Assembly (NCBI GenBank): GCA_027053695.1
Contig: JALUHL010000066.1
Location: 1 to 13,552 of the forward strand
DNA: 13,552 nucleotides
From: Ghiorsea sp.
Lineage (GTDB): Bacteria; Pseudomonadota; Zetaproteobacteria; Mariprofundales; Mariprofundaceae
Direction of reading: 5' to 3'
The notes beneath the pieces are model-generated. The model was not told the origin of the DNA, did no database searches, and saw nothing but the letters and a program-made list of their open reading frames with translations. This document shows, piece after piece, positions 5,611 through 12,793 of this stretch. Both the position numbers and the translations under genes were made by a program. Position 1 is the first letter of the stretch; the number at the start of each line of letters is the position of its first letter.

Positions 5611-8485
5611 AGAAAACATTATCGGTTTACTCATGATTATAGGAATATTCTTATCCTATCATCTTGTGCAGCCTATGGGCGATGGTTTCTTTGCTTTGGA
5701 GAAAAGCCAGTACCATTTCAAAAAACATGGTACTGAAAATAAACATGCCAAATTCAAGCGAAAGAGCGGGGGTGTTTTTTATATTCGCGCAGGCTTAGAA
5801 GATGATGTGCGGGGCGAACTTAACTTTAAACAAAGCGGCAAACTTTCATTGAAGTTTGAAATTTATGATGGTCAAGAAGCACGCCTTCTCCTGAAACATA
5901 ATGATAATGTTTCAGATTCTTTTTTGCTTAGGGTGGGTAAACCCAAAAGCCTTTTCTTTGATGTTCAGCAAGATGATGATATTGAGATTACCGCTGAGAA
6001 TGCTGAAGCGGGTGATGCAGGGAAAATAAAAGCTACGGTAGAGTTTCAAAGCGGCTGGTTTGATTTGCAGAACCAGTTGATTCCCTTTTTATGGGCGATT
6101 CTGTTTATTTTTCTTTGGGGTAAGAAGCATACGTTGATTGCGAGCAATACCTACTTTATTTTCTTATTGATACTGTTTGCCCAGAAAAATAATTTTGCCC
6201 CTTTAACTTTCCAAGAAGTATTGCTTTATATGCTATTTTCATTTGCTTTGGCTTTTGCTTCGGTATTTGTGCAGCAAGAGCTTGCAAGGTTTAAGCGCTA
6301 TAAGGCTGCGACGATAATCAATACATTATTGGCTTTTGCTATTTATGTCATCCCCATCAGTTTTATTCTTTATGACATGAATTTTGATGCCAAAGTCAGC
6401 AAAGATATTTTATTTGCAGTCTTTCAATCCAACGGCAATGAATCCTTAGAATATTTATCCGATTTTGTCGCATTTCAATATATTGCCTTGTTTGTGTTGC
6501 TGGCTGCGGTGATGGGATTTTTGCTACATCAGCAAGAGCGAAAAGAAACACACAAGATTGAGAAATCATTATTATTGTTGATGACATTAACCTTCTTTGC
6601 TATACCCATCAGCCAAGTATCAGAGCTAACCTTACCCCAATTTATCACGGACAATTTTGAGAAATATAATCATGAATTAAAGCTGTTTCGACAGGTGCAG
6701 CATAAGCGCAAATCGGGTGATATAAAATTTACTGCGAGCAAACAAGCCCAAGGTGAAACGTATATTGTGGTGATTGGAGAATCGCTGAACAAAAAGAATC
6801 TTGGTTTGTATGATTATGTGCGTCCTACCACGCCGTTATTATCGAAAAAAGCTGAGCAGGGTGATATTCTGGTGTTTGCGCAAGCTTATGCCAATTATTC
6901 ATATACCATCAAGGTATTACAGCTAAGTTTAACTGAAGCCAACCAATACAATGGCAAAGATTATTATGATTCATTATCTATTGTTGATGTGCTCAAGCAA
7001 GCAGACGTAGAAACGCATTGGTTAACCAACCAAGTGATTTATGGTGGTTGGGATAATATGATTTCTGTGATTGCCAGTGAAGCCAATCATTTGGTGGCGC
7101 TCAACCATACCATTGGCAAACATACACAAACGCAAAAGTTTGATGGCGCATTAATTGATGAAGTCAAAAAGGTGTTGGCTACGCCTACAACGAAGAACAG
7201 GGTGATTTTTGTGCATTTGATGGGGAGCCACGGCAGCTATAAATTACGTTATCCTGAAAACTTTGCACATTATACCAAACCTTTGGACAGAGCTTTGTAT
7301 GGTGATTTGGCGGACACATCCCAGTCGCGGCAAGATAAAATCAACGCCTACGATAATAGTATTGTCTATAACGACTTCGTGGTGAGCAGCCTGATTGATA
7401 TTTTGGCGCAAGAAAAGGGTGTGGCAGGGTTATGGTATATGCCAGACCATGCTGATGATGCCTTGGCTGGCAAAGGGCATAGTTCGAGTAAATTTAATTT
7501 TCATATGTTACAAATCCCCATGCTGGCATGGATGAATACGGCATACCAAGAAACATATCCCGATACATATCAGGCTTTGCGCCAACATGTTCCCAAGGTG
7601 TTCACCAATGATGTATTGTACGACAGCTTGTTAGGCTTTACGCATGTGCAAAGCGATAGATATGAGCCTGAGCATGATTTCACGCGTTCAACGTATGCAT
7701 TAAATGAGAGCAAAGCATTGGTTTTGCACGGCAAGAAAAAATTGACCGATGCCAAGAATCATATGTGGTGGCAAAAGAAAAATTTAGCTTACCTTCAAAG
7801 TATAGGGCAGCAGGCGCGGGTGCTACCACACCACGTGAACAGCATAGGTAAGCTTCAGGATATTTGGCATGATGGCGGCAGAGCTTTTGAAATGGACATC
7901 TTTTTTGATGCGGAGCAACAACGCTTTCGTGTGGGTAGCCAAGCTCAAGCTTTAGGGGCTACCTTTGCTGACTTTTTGGCAGCAGTTGATACGAATGATA
8001 TTCAACACATTTGGGCAGAATTTAATAACCTCAGTGCTGAAAATATAGATGCCGCACTGCACGATTTGGCAGCATTGGATAAGAAGTTTCATCTAAAAGA
8101 TAAGTTGATGATTGAATCCGGCTCTCGCTCACCATCATTCAAACGCTTGGCAGAAGAAGGCTGGCAAACCAGCTTTTATTTGCCGACCAAAGAAGTGCTT
8201 CAATTGTTGGATGCAGGCGACACCCATGCTCTACAAAACTTGGCAAAAACATTGCTCTCTCAGCTGCAAACACAGCATGTTTCAGGCATATCGTTTGATG
8301 AGAAATTATATGGGTTTGTGCAGCAGTTTCTAGCTGCAAACATCCCATCATCAATGGCATATTATGCTTGGTATGCGCCAGCCCTCAAAGCTACTGATTT
8401 TAAACAAAAGCTTGAGCACAATGCTTTGTATCAAGATGAACGAGTACGTTTGTTGTTAACCAGCTATCAATCCCAATATGATTAA
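5600..8485 (+). CDS. Membrane phosphoethanolamine transferase-like (EptA/sulfatase fold) with a C-terminal GDPD-like domain
   Basis: This 961-residue protein is far longer than the roughly 550 of EptA, OpgE or CptA. It has one N-terminal membrane segment (about 7-23), a beta-rich extracytoplasmic domain (about 35-152), then about six membrane segments (160-173, 184-195, 205-224, 237-258, 292-310, 322-340). The catalytic domain follows. By comparison with EptA, E394 (IGES), T436 (NYSYT, predicted nucleophile), D616 and H617 (MPDH) would hold zinc, and HLMGSHG at 539-545 and H627 would bind phosphate or substrate. It probably transfers phosphoethanolamine or a similar head group to an envelope glycan or lipid; the acceptor is unknown. 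Residues about 740-961 resemble GDPD enzymes: LPHHVNSIGKLQDIW (742-756), FEMDIFF (763-769), IWAEFNNL (804-811). The family's second HD is replaced by S780-Q781. No in-frame start exists upstream (TGA at 5585) and the ribosome site is weak. Confidence 0.85.
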   Translation: MHIKENIIGLLMIIGIFLSYHLVQPMGDGFFALEKSQYHFKKHGTENKHAKFKRKSGGVFYIRAGLEDDVRGELNFKQSGKLSLKFEIYDGQEARLLLKHNDNVSDSFLLRVGKPKSLFFDVQQDDDIEITAENAEAGDAGKIKATVEFQSGWFDLQNQLIPFLWAILFIFLWGKKHTLIASNTYFIFLLILFAQKNNFAPLTFQEVLLYMLFSFALAFASVFVQQELARFKRYKAATIINTLLAFAIYVIPISFILYDMNFDAKVSKDILFAVFQSNGNESLEYLSDFVAFQYIALFVLLAAVMGFLLHQQERKETHKIEKSLLLLMTLTFFAIPISQVSELTLPQFITDNFEKYNHELKLFRQVQHKRKSGDIKFTASKQAQGETYIVVIGESLNKKNLGLYDYVRPTTPLLSKKAEQGDILVFAQAYANYSYTIKVLQLSLTEANQYNGKDYYDSLSIVDVLKQADVETHWLTNQVIYGGWDNMISVIASEANHLVALNHTIGKHTQTQKFDGALIDEVKKVLATPTTKNRVIFVHLMGSHGSYKLRYPENFAHYTKPLDRALYGDLADTSQSRQDKINAYDNSIVYNDFVVSSLIDILAQEKGVAGLWYMPDHADDALAGKGHSSSKFNFHMLQIPMLAWMNTAYQETYPDTYQALRQHVPKVFTNDVLYDSLLGFTHVQSDRYEPEHDFTRSTYALNESKALVLHGKKKLTDAKNHMWWQKKNLAYLQSIGQQARVLPHHVNSIGKLQDIWHDGGRAFEMDIFFDAEQQRFRVGSQAQALGATFADFLAAVDTNDIQHIWAEFNNLSAENIDAALHDLAALDKKFHLKDKLMIESGSRSPSFKRLAEEGWQTSFYLPTKEVLQLLDAGDTHALQNLAKTLLSQLQTQHVSGISFDEKLYGFVQQFLAANIPSSMAYYAWYAPALKATDFKQKLEHNALYQDERVRLLLTSYQSQYD

Positions 8486-8555
8486 ACCTAGTTTAAAAGT
8501 TTGCTAATATCGCTGGGGTTGCTGTTGCAGGTTAAGTCGCTAGTTTTGAAATCAG

Positions 8556-9371
8556 TCATAATATTTTATCGGGCAAAGCCATTTCTTCAGCAGCAACATA
8601 AACAATAGCAGGGTAAACAGGGCCAATATCCACAATCGACCATACGCCTTCACGTTTGCCCAGTTCAATATCAATCACATCGCCCACCCTAAGCTGTTGC
8701 AGTATGGTTTTGGGTAGTGTGACAGGGCCAATCATGGCTTTGGGCGCATTATCAAAGGCAAGCCAAAGTTCATGTTCGGTGACTTGGGCAATGCGGGCAT
8801 GACCTTCCTTAAAGGTTTCAAAGCGTTTACCGCGCAAGCGAGGTGAGATGCCGCCTCCAAGTCGAATATGATAAAGCAATAAGTGCGCAGCCATGGCAGC
8901 GCGTTTGGCATCAGGCAATGTATCTTGAATCATATCTTGCCAGTGTTGTAATATTTCTTTGTCTAACCAAGCGTGGTCTTTAGCGTAGTCCAGCCAAGCA
9001 TGCAGTGTTTCGGCGGCTTGCTGCACCATCAATGAATCCACAGCAGGGTCACGCAGCACATGCCATGCAATAAAATCACGCAAATATTCGCCATCAATAC
9101 GCGCGAATGCCAAACCTTCCAAAGAAGGCGTATGGTCCTGGTCGCCTTGCATCAGTTGGTCGATAAAGCTTTCTAAGGATGCTTCCCATGCTTGCGGGTT
9201 TGCGTTTTCTTCAATCTCTTCGCTACGGAATAGGTCGGAATAATAAATGAGATATTCGCTGAATAGCTGAAAAATACGCTCGTGTTGCGCTAATGTTTCA
9301 GGCGTGATGTCATCATCATTTTGCAAATGAAGTAAAAAGCTGTCGAATGATTCTTGAAGGGTCATGCTCAT
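8556..9371 (-). CDS. Hypothetical protein of 271 residues, helical N-terminus and beta-rich C-terminus
   Basis: I do not recognise this family. The protein is soluble, with no signal peptide or membrane segment. Residues 1-195 look helical, acidic and rich in Trp and Leu. The first part (SFLLHLQNDDDITPETLAQH and onward to FSEYLIYYSDLF) loosely recalls the SAM-like N-terminal domain of tyrosine recombinases, but no recombinase catalytic residues follow. Residues about 205-271 appear as a small beta barrel: ARIAQVTEHELWLAF, then IGPVTLPKTILQQLRVGDVI, then GVWSIVDIGPVYPAIVYVA. The ATG at 9371 is chosen because GGAG (9382-9379) lies 7 bases upstream; an in-frame GTG at 9419 would add 16 residues but lacks a ribosome site. 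It is convergent with the fusion gene (70-base gap, no clear terminator) and divergent from efp. Confidence 0.75.
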   Translation of the reverse strand: MSMTLQESFDSFLLHLQNDDDITPETLAQHERIFQLFSEYLIYYSDLFRSEEIEENANPQAWEASLESFIDQLMQGDQDHTPSLEGLAFARIDGEYLRDFIAWHVLRDPAVDSLMVQQAAETLHAWLDYAKDHAWLDKEILQHWQDMIQDTLPDAKRAAMAAHLLLYHIRLGGGISPRLRGKRFETFKEGHARIAQVTEHELWLAFDNAPKAMIGPVTLPKTILQQLRVGDVIDIELGKREGVWSIVDIGPVYPAIVYVAAEEMALPDKIL

Positions 9372-9434
9372 GCATTGGCTCCGAGGTTGTTGTCCTGCCT
9401 TGGAATAGCTAGGCTTCACATTTTTTTAATATTG

Positions 9435-9494
9435 GCAAACCTAACATCAGCACCGTTTTTGAGAAAGCTCTATTGCTGGGGACTGTAGGTTTGC
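9435..9494. repeat. Inverted repeat flanking the efp leader
   Basis: GCAAACCTA (9435-9443) and TAGGTTTGC (9486-9494) are perfect 9-base inverted copies separated by 42 bases. The right arm ends where the efp ribosome site AAGGAG (9495-9500) begins. If transcription starts upstream of the left arm, the mRNA could form a long-loop hairpin abutting the ribosome site; otherwise the arms might be protein-binding sites in the shared divergent promoter region. Confidence 0.45.
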
Positions 9495-9507
9495 AAGGAG
9501 AAAGGCT

Positions 9508-10068
9508 ATGCTAATCAATGTAACTTCTGTTCGTACGGGTAACGTCTTGGACTGGGATGGTGGCTTGTGGAAGGTGGTGAAAACGCATCATGTCACGCCG
9601 GGTAAAGGTGTTGCTTGCATGCAGCTTGAAATGCGCAACCTAGAAAAAGGAAACAAAACCAACAAACGATTTAACTCAACTGAGAAAGTTGACCGCATTG
9701 TATTGAGCCAACGCAAAATGCAGTTTTTGTATGAAGATGGCGGGCAGTATAATTTTATGGATATGGATACTTACGACCAAATTGCATTGGGCGAAGATAT
9801 GTTGGAGACAGCAATTCCATACATGCTTCCAGAAATGGAAGTGGAAGTGGAGTTTCATGAAGAGCGTCCATTGAATGTGAAACTTCCGCAATCGGTCAAC
9901 TTGGTGGTGACTGAATGCGATGCTTCCATTAAAGGGCAAACTGCAACCAGTTCATACAAACCAGGCGTTTTGGAAACAGGGGCATCTATTATGGTTCCGC
10001 CATATTTGGAAGCAGGTACTAAAGTGCGTGTAAACACCGAAACAGGCGAATACATGGAGCGTGCGTAG
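9508..10068 (+). CDS. efp: Translation elongation factor P
   Basis: EF-P binds between the P and E sites of ribosomes stalled at consecutive prolines and promotes peptide bond formation. The 186-residue length is typical. Three beta-barrel domains are evident: a KOW-like N-terminal domain (1-65), a central OB domain (66-128) and a C-terminal OB domain (129-186) ending with GTKVRVNTETGEYMERA, the family signature. The loop that reaches the peptidyl-transferase centre reads HHVTPGKGVA, with K33 at the modified position. A lysine there suggests EpmA-type beta-lysylation or another lysine modification rather than EarP arginine rhamnosylation; no modification gene lies in the window. A strong AAGGAG lies 7 bases before the ATG. 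The downstream cytochrome gene starts 30 bases after the stop and may be co-transcribed. Confidence 0.97.
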   Translation: MLINVTSVRTGNVLDWDGGLWKVVKTHHVTPGKGVACMQLEMRNLEKGNKTNKRFNSTEKVDRIVLSQRKMQFLYEDGGQYNFMDMDTYDQIALGEDMLETAIPYMLPEMEVEVEFHEERPLNVKLPQSVNLVVTECDASIKGQTATSSYKPGVLETGASIMVPPYLEAGTKVRVNTETGEYMERA

Positions 10069-10098
10069 CTCGCTAATATATTTAAAAAGGTTGATAAC

Positions 10099-10677
10099 AT
10101 GAAAGAAAAAGTTTGGGATTTATTTGTTCGATTTTTCCACTGGAGCTTGGTGTTAAGTTTTACAGCAGCGTATTTGACGGCTGCTTATGGGTACAATGAG
10201 ACCTATGACATGGATGAAGTGCATGAGTGGTTGGGTTACTTTATTACTACACTGGTTGTCATGCGTGTTTTGTGGGGTTTTATTGGCTCGAAATATGCAC
10301 GCTTTTCTAACTTTATTTTTTCACCTTCGGAATACATTGAGAATTTCAAAGCCATCATGACCAATAAACATGAGAAGCACTATATGGGGCATAATCCTTT
10401 GGGCGGTGCTATGGTGTTTGCACTGCTTGCAGGTTTGTTGGTCTTAACCTTTTCAGGCTTAACCTTGTTAGGGTGGAGTGAATACACTGGCCCTGTTTGG
10501 GCTTTGGGTATTCATGTGTCAGAAAGTTTTGGTGAGACCATTAAATATATCCATTATCACTTACCAGACATCATGTTAATTTTGATTGGCGCGCATATTT
10601 TGGGTGTATTTGTAGCGATGAAACAACATGGTGAGAACTTGGTTCGGGCTATGTTTACAGGTTATAAAGAAAGTTAG
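10099..10677 (+). CDS. Cytochrome b561 / Ni-Fe hydrogenase b-type membrane subunit-like protein
   Basis: This is a 192-residue, four-helix inner-membrane protein predicted to bind b-type haem and pass electrons between quinols and a partner. Membrane helices lie at about 9-31, 44-63, 103-124 and 156-174. Likely haem-ligand histidines include H14 (FVRFFHWSLV), H42 (VHEWLGY), H154 (HYHLPD) and H166 (IGAHILGVF). The GHNPLGGAM loop before helix 3 and the YARFSNFIFSP stretch are characteristic of the bacterial cytochrome b subgroup annotated as CybB-like or COG3658. No partner enzyme or c-type cytochrome gene is adjacent, so its electron donor and acceptor are unknown. AAGG lies 8 bases before the ATG. 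It is probably in the efp transcript and is convergent with marR. Confidence 0.9.
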   Translation: MKEKVWDLFVRFFHWSLVLSFTAAYLTAAYGYNETYDMDEVHEWLGYFITTLVVMRVLWGFIGSKYARFSNFIFSPSEYIENFKAIMTNKHEKHYMGHNPLGGAMVFALLAGLLVLTFSGLTLLGWSEYTGPVWALGIHVSESFGETIKYIHYHLPDIMLILIGAHILGVFVAMKQHGENLVRAMFTGYKES

Positions 10678-10721
10678 GCTTTATTCGTGCTTATCAAGTG
10701 GCACTTACCAATTAGCACTCA

Positions 10722-11195
10722 TCAGGAATCACAGCAGGGTGCGCTGGTGTTGGCGACAATGGTTGCCATGGTTTGCAATAGGTTGTTAAAGTCATGGTCA
10801 TTGATGTCAGTGAGAGCAAGGTCGTTAAGTGCATGAAGTTTGGGTAGAATTTTTTGGAACACAGCCTTGCCTTCTTCAGTGATATGGGCGCGAATGATAC
10901 GCCTATCTTCTAAATCTTGAATACGCTCAACCAACTGGCATTTGACTAAGCTATTGAGTAGGCGGGTGATGGATGCTTTATCTTTGCCGAGAATATCAGC
11001 TAATTTCTTTTGCGGCAGCCCATCAAAATGCTGAATAATCATGAGGGCATCAGCTGCTTCAGGTGTGATATCATAATCTAGCTCAGCGTAGGCTTGACTG
11101 GTTTGTTGACGCACATAACACATCAAATGCCCCATCAGCGGCATAAGCTCGCCAATTTTTATATTTTCGCATTGCAAATCATCCATGAGCCGCAT
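10722..11195 (-). CDS. MarR-family transcriptional regulator, probable repressor of the adjacent efflux genes
   Basis: From ATG 11195 the protein has 157 residues, the normal MarR size. It has N-terminal dimerisation helices (about 12-38), a winged helix-turn-helix (about 44-107) and C-terminal dimerisation helices (108-150). The DNA-binding core is clear: LPQKKLADILGKDKASITRL is the helix-turn-helix, and LEDRRIIRAHITEEGKA is the wing with its D-x-R motif and following helix. Five cysteines are present (C9, C26, C86, C154, C155), the last two as an adjacent pair near the C-terminus, so redox or electrophile sensing is conceivable. The gene diverges from the TolC-RND operon with two palindromes just upstream, as expected for autoregulation and pump repression. 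The start is uncertain: ATG 11186 and TTG 11222 are alternatives and none has a clear ribosome site; the TTG would lie inside the operator. Confidence 0.9.
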   Translation of the reverse strand: MRLMDDLQCENIKIGELMPLMGHLMCYVRQQTSQAYAELDYDITPEAADALMIIQHFDGLPQKKLADILGKDKASITRLLNSLVKCQLVERIQDLEDRRIIRAHITEEGKAVFQKILPKLHALNDLALTDINDHDFNNLLQTMATIVANTSAPCCDS

Positions 11196-11204
11196 GCTAT
11201 CAAA

Positions 11205-11223
11205 ATTGATTGACCAAATCAAT
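11205..11223. promoter_or_regulatory. MarR-type operator palindrome, proximal to marR
   Basis: ATTGATT-GACCA-AATCAAT is a perfect 7-5-7 inverted repeat. Its centre lies at 11214, about 19 bases upstream of the preferred marR ATG. Arm length and spacer match the neighbouring palindrome exactly, which supports recognition of both by the same dimeric regulator. Confidence 0.65.
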
Positions 11224-11241
11224 AGTTGACAGTATCAACTA
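11223..11241. promoter_or_regulatory. MarR-type operator palindrome, overlapping the efflux promoter
   Basis: TAGTTGA-CAGTA-TCAACTA is a perfect 7-5-7 inverted repeat centred at 11232, 18 bases from the neighbouring centre and sharing one base with it. Its GTTGA-N5-TCAAC core is the form I recall for the MexR operator of Pseudomonas aeruginosa. It contains the TTGACA -35 box of the TolC-type gene, so bound repressor would block polymerase. Confidence 0.75.
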
Positions 11242-11253
11242 AAATCCTAAGCT
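11226..11253 (+). promoter_or_regulatory. Sigma-70 promoter of the efflux operon
   Basis: A perfect -35 TTGACA (11226-11231) is followed after 16 bases by a weak -10, TAAGCT (11248-11253). Transcription would start near 11260, about 50 bases before the TTG start at 11312. The -35 lies wholly inside an operator palindrome. Confidence 0.5.
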
Positions 11254-11298
11254 GTGCGCTTGCTTTGTGGCAAAGCCTTGCTAGAGATTGCAAGTGAA

Positions 11299-11305
11299 GA
11301 GGTGG
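11299..11305 (+). promoter_or_regulatory. Shine-Dalgarno site supporting a TTG start for the TolC-type gene
   Basis: GAGGTGG at 11299-11305 ends six bases before TTG at 11312. The upstream alternatives, GTG at 11294 and TTG at 11288, have no comparable site. The 11312 start also gives a compact signal peptide with a KK n-region. Confidence 0.6.
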
Positions 11306-11311
11306 TTTAAG

Positions 11312-12793
11312 TTGAAAAAACAAGGATTATGGATATGGGTGTTGCTTTGGGCTTTTGCACCTGAAGTGTGGGTGCTGCCAGCGTATGCTGCTCCACTGCA
11401 ATTCAAAGATGTGTTAACCACCATGTTTGCCAAAAGCCCTGATTTACAATCATCTAGGCTGCAAACCAAGATGCGTGAGGCTGAAACAGCGCAAGTCGAA
11501 GGTGCTTTGGATATGCGTTATGGTGCAAATGCGGGTATCAGCAATGAGAAAGCGCCAACAACAAGCCCATTTGCAGCGACTGAAACCAATGCCGCTTTTA
11601 TTGCGGGCAATGTGGTTAAACCCTTTGCCGATGGTAGCACATTAACGGGAACACTGAAATACAATCGTGCTGAACTTATTTATCCAGCATCAGTGAACCC
11701 TTTGTTTCAAAGTAAACCCAACCCACTTTATCAACATCAAATTGATTTAATATACCGTTATCCGTTGGCGGCAGGTCAAGGCAACCCCAACTATACGTTT
11801 CAAAAAGAAGCAGGTGATGCAGAAGAAAAAGCAGCCGCGCTTCGCGTGGCAGTGCTTAAAGAGCAATTGGCAGCGCAAGCTATTGGTTTATATGCCCAAT
11901 TTGTATTGAGTGATTTATCTGTAGAGGTGGCAGAAGATGCCGTGCTTAGAGCCAAACAACTTTTAAATAATCAGAAGAAACGAGAAAGCTTTGGTTTGGT
12001 GGAAAAAGAAGACCGATACCAAACCGAAGCATTGGTGGCAGCACGAAAGCTTCAACTTGCCCAAGCTGTGGCAGCGAAGAAATCAGCGCAAACCGCATTG
12101 AATCGTTTGATGTACCAAGATGCAGACACACCATTATCGGTATCTTTTGCTGCACCTGAGGTTCGCATCACCAGCGTGGCTGATATGCTAAACAAGGCGC
12201 AAGCTAAACGTCCTATTTTTAAGGTCTTAGATGCGCAGTATGCAGCTGCTGAATCGCGATTGAGTATGGTGGAATCAGCAGGGGATTATCAGTTGGACTT
12301 GGTTGGGCAAGTGGGAACGCGGGCCTTGGATGGCAGCGCAGGTACGGCTTTTGTCCAAGGCTTTACGGTGGATGATAGATATATTGGTTTAAGTGTTGAG
12401 TTTAGTGATGTGGTTGGTAATAAAGGCAACCGTGCTGCGATTGAAAAAAATGTATTGGTTTTGGAAAGTATTCAAATTGAACGCAGTAAAGCGCGTTTGG
12501 ATTTGGAAAGTGAGATTGCCAAATTGGTGGATACCATCCGTAGTGCTGAAACGACTTTAAAAGCCTCTGCCAAGCAGGTGCAAGCTGAGCGCAAAAAATA
12601 CCGTGCGCAGGTCGCAAGGTATAAAAAAGGAAGAACGCCGACTTCGGTGATTATTCAGTTTGAAGGCGATTTAAGGGCGGCTGAATTGCGGTATTTGATT
12701 CAGCAGGTGAATAAAGGTGTGAGTGAATATCAGTTGGCATTGGCTATGGGTGAGCTGGCATCGCTCAATGCATCATCGGGAGAGCCGCAATGA
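11312..12793 (+). CDS. TolC-type outer-membrane efflux protein
   Basis: Predicted to be the trimeric outer-membrane channel and periplasmic tunnel of a tripartite efflux pump. With the TTG start at 11312 it has 493 residues, normal for the family. It begins with a Sec signal peptide (MKKQGLWIWVLLWAFAPEVW, then VLPAYA, cleavage before APLQFKDVL). Two internally related OEP halves follow: about 35-270, with a long helix EEKAAALRVAVLKEQLAAQA and a coiled coil to about 255, and about 280-480, with LDLESEIAKLVDTIRSAETT and later long helices. Strand-like Gly/Tyr-rich segments lie between them. No lipobox is present, so unlike OprM it is not a lipoprotein. Its stop overlaps the permease start in an ATGA junction, making an operon virtually certain. 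Likely repressed by the divergent MarR protein. Confidence 0.9.
   Translation: MKKQGLWIWVLLWAFAPEVWVLPAYAAPLQFKDVLTTMFAKSPDLQSSRLQTKMREAETAQVEGALDMRYGANAGISNEKAPTTSPFAATETNAAFIAGNVVKPFADGSTLTGTLKYNRAELIYPASVNPLFQSKPNPLYQHQIDLIYRYPLAAGQGNPNYTFQKEAGDAEEKAAALRVAVLKEQLAAQAIGLYAQFVLSDLSVEVAEDAVLRAKQLLNNQKKRESFGLVEKEDRYQTEALVAARKLQLAQAVAAKKSAQTALNRLMYQDADTPLSVSFAAPEVRITSVADMLNKAQAKRPIFKVLDAQYAAAESRLSMVESAGDYQLDLVGQVGTRALDGSAGTAFVQGFTVDDRYIGLSVEFSDVVGNKGNRAAIEKNVLVLESIQIERSKARLDLESEIAKLVDTIRSAETTLKASAKQVQAERKKYRAQVARYKKGRTPTSVIIQFEGDLRAAELRYLIQQVNKGVSEYQLALAMGELASLNASSGEPQ

Noticed and set aside
5446..5634. 62-codon minus-strand ORF across the flgF/fusion-gene intergenic region
   Set aside because: It runs into the start of the fusion gene, lacks a ribosome site and protein-like features, and overlaps the proposed promoter.
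8139..8360. 73-codon minus-strand ORF inside the fusion gene
   Set aside because: Antisense to conserved-looking coding sequence of the C-terminal domain, with no independent start signal.
8486..8555. Short direct repeats CTAGTTT in the convergent gap after the fusion gene
   Set aside because: Seven-base repeats in 70 bases are unremarkable; there is no stable hairpin with a T-run and no sign of an attachment site.
9433..9448. TGGCAAACCTAACATC upstream of efp, resembling a sigma-54 -24 element
   Set aside because: The -12 GC is absent at the required spacing (AT instead), so the core requirement fails.
10678..10721. Hairpin-like sequence between the convergent cytochrome b and marR genes (GTGCT/AGCAC arms and the palindrome AAGTG-G-CACTT)
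   Set aside because: The stems are short and mutually exclusive and no T-run follows on either strand, so I do not call a terminator.
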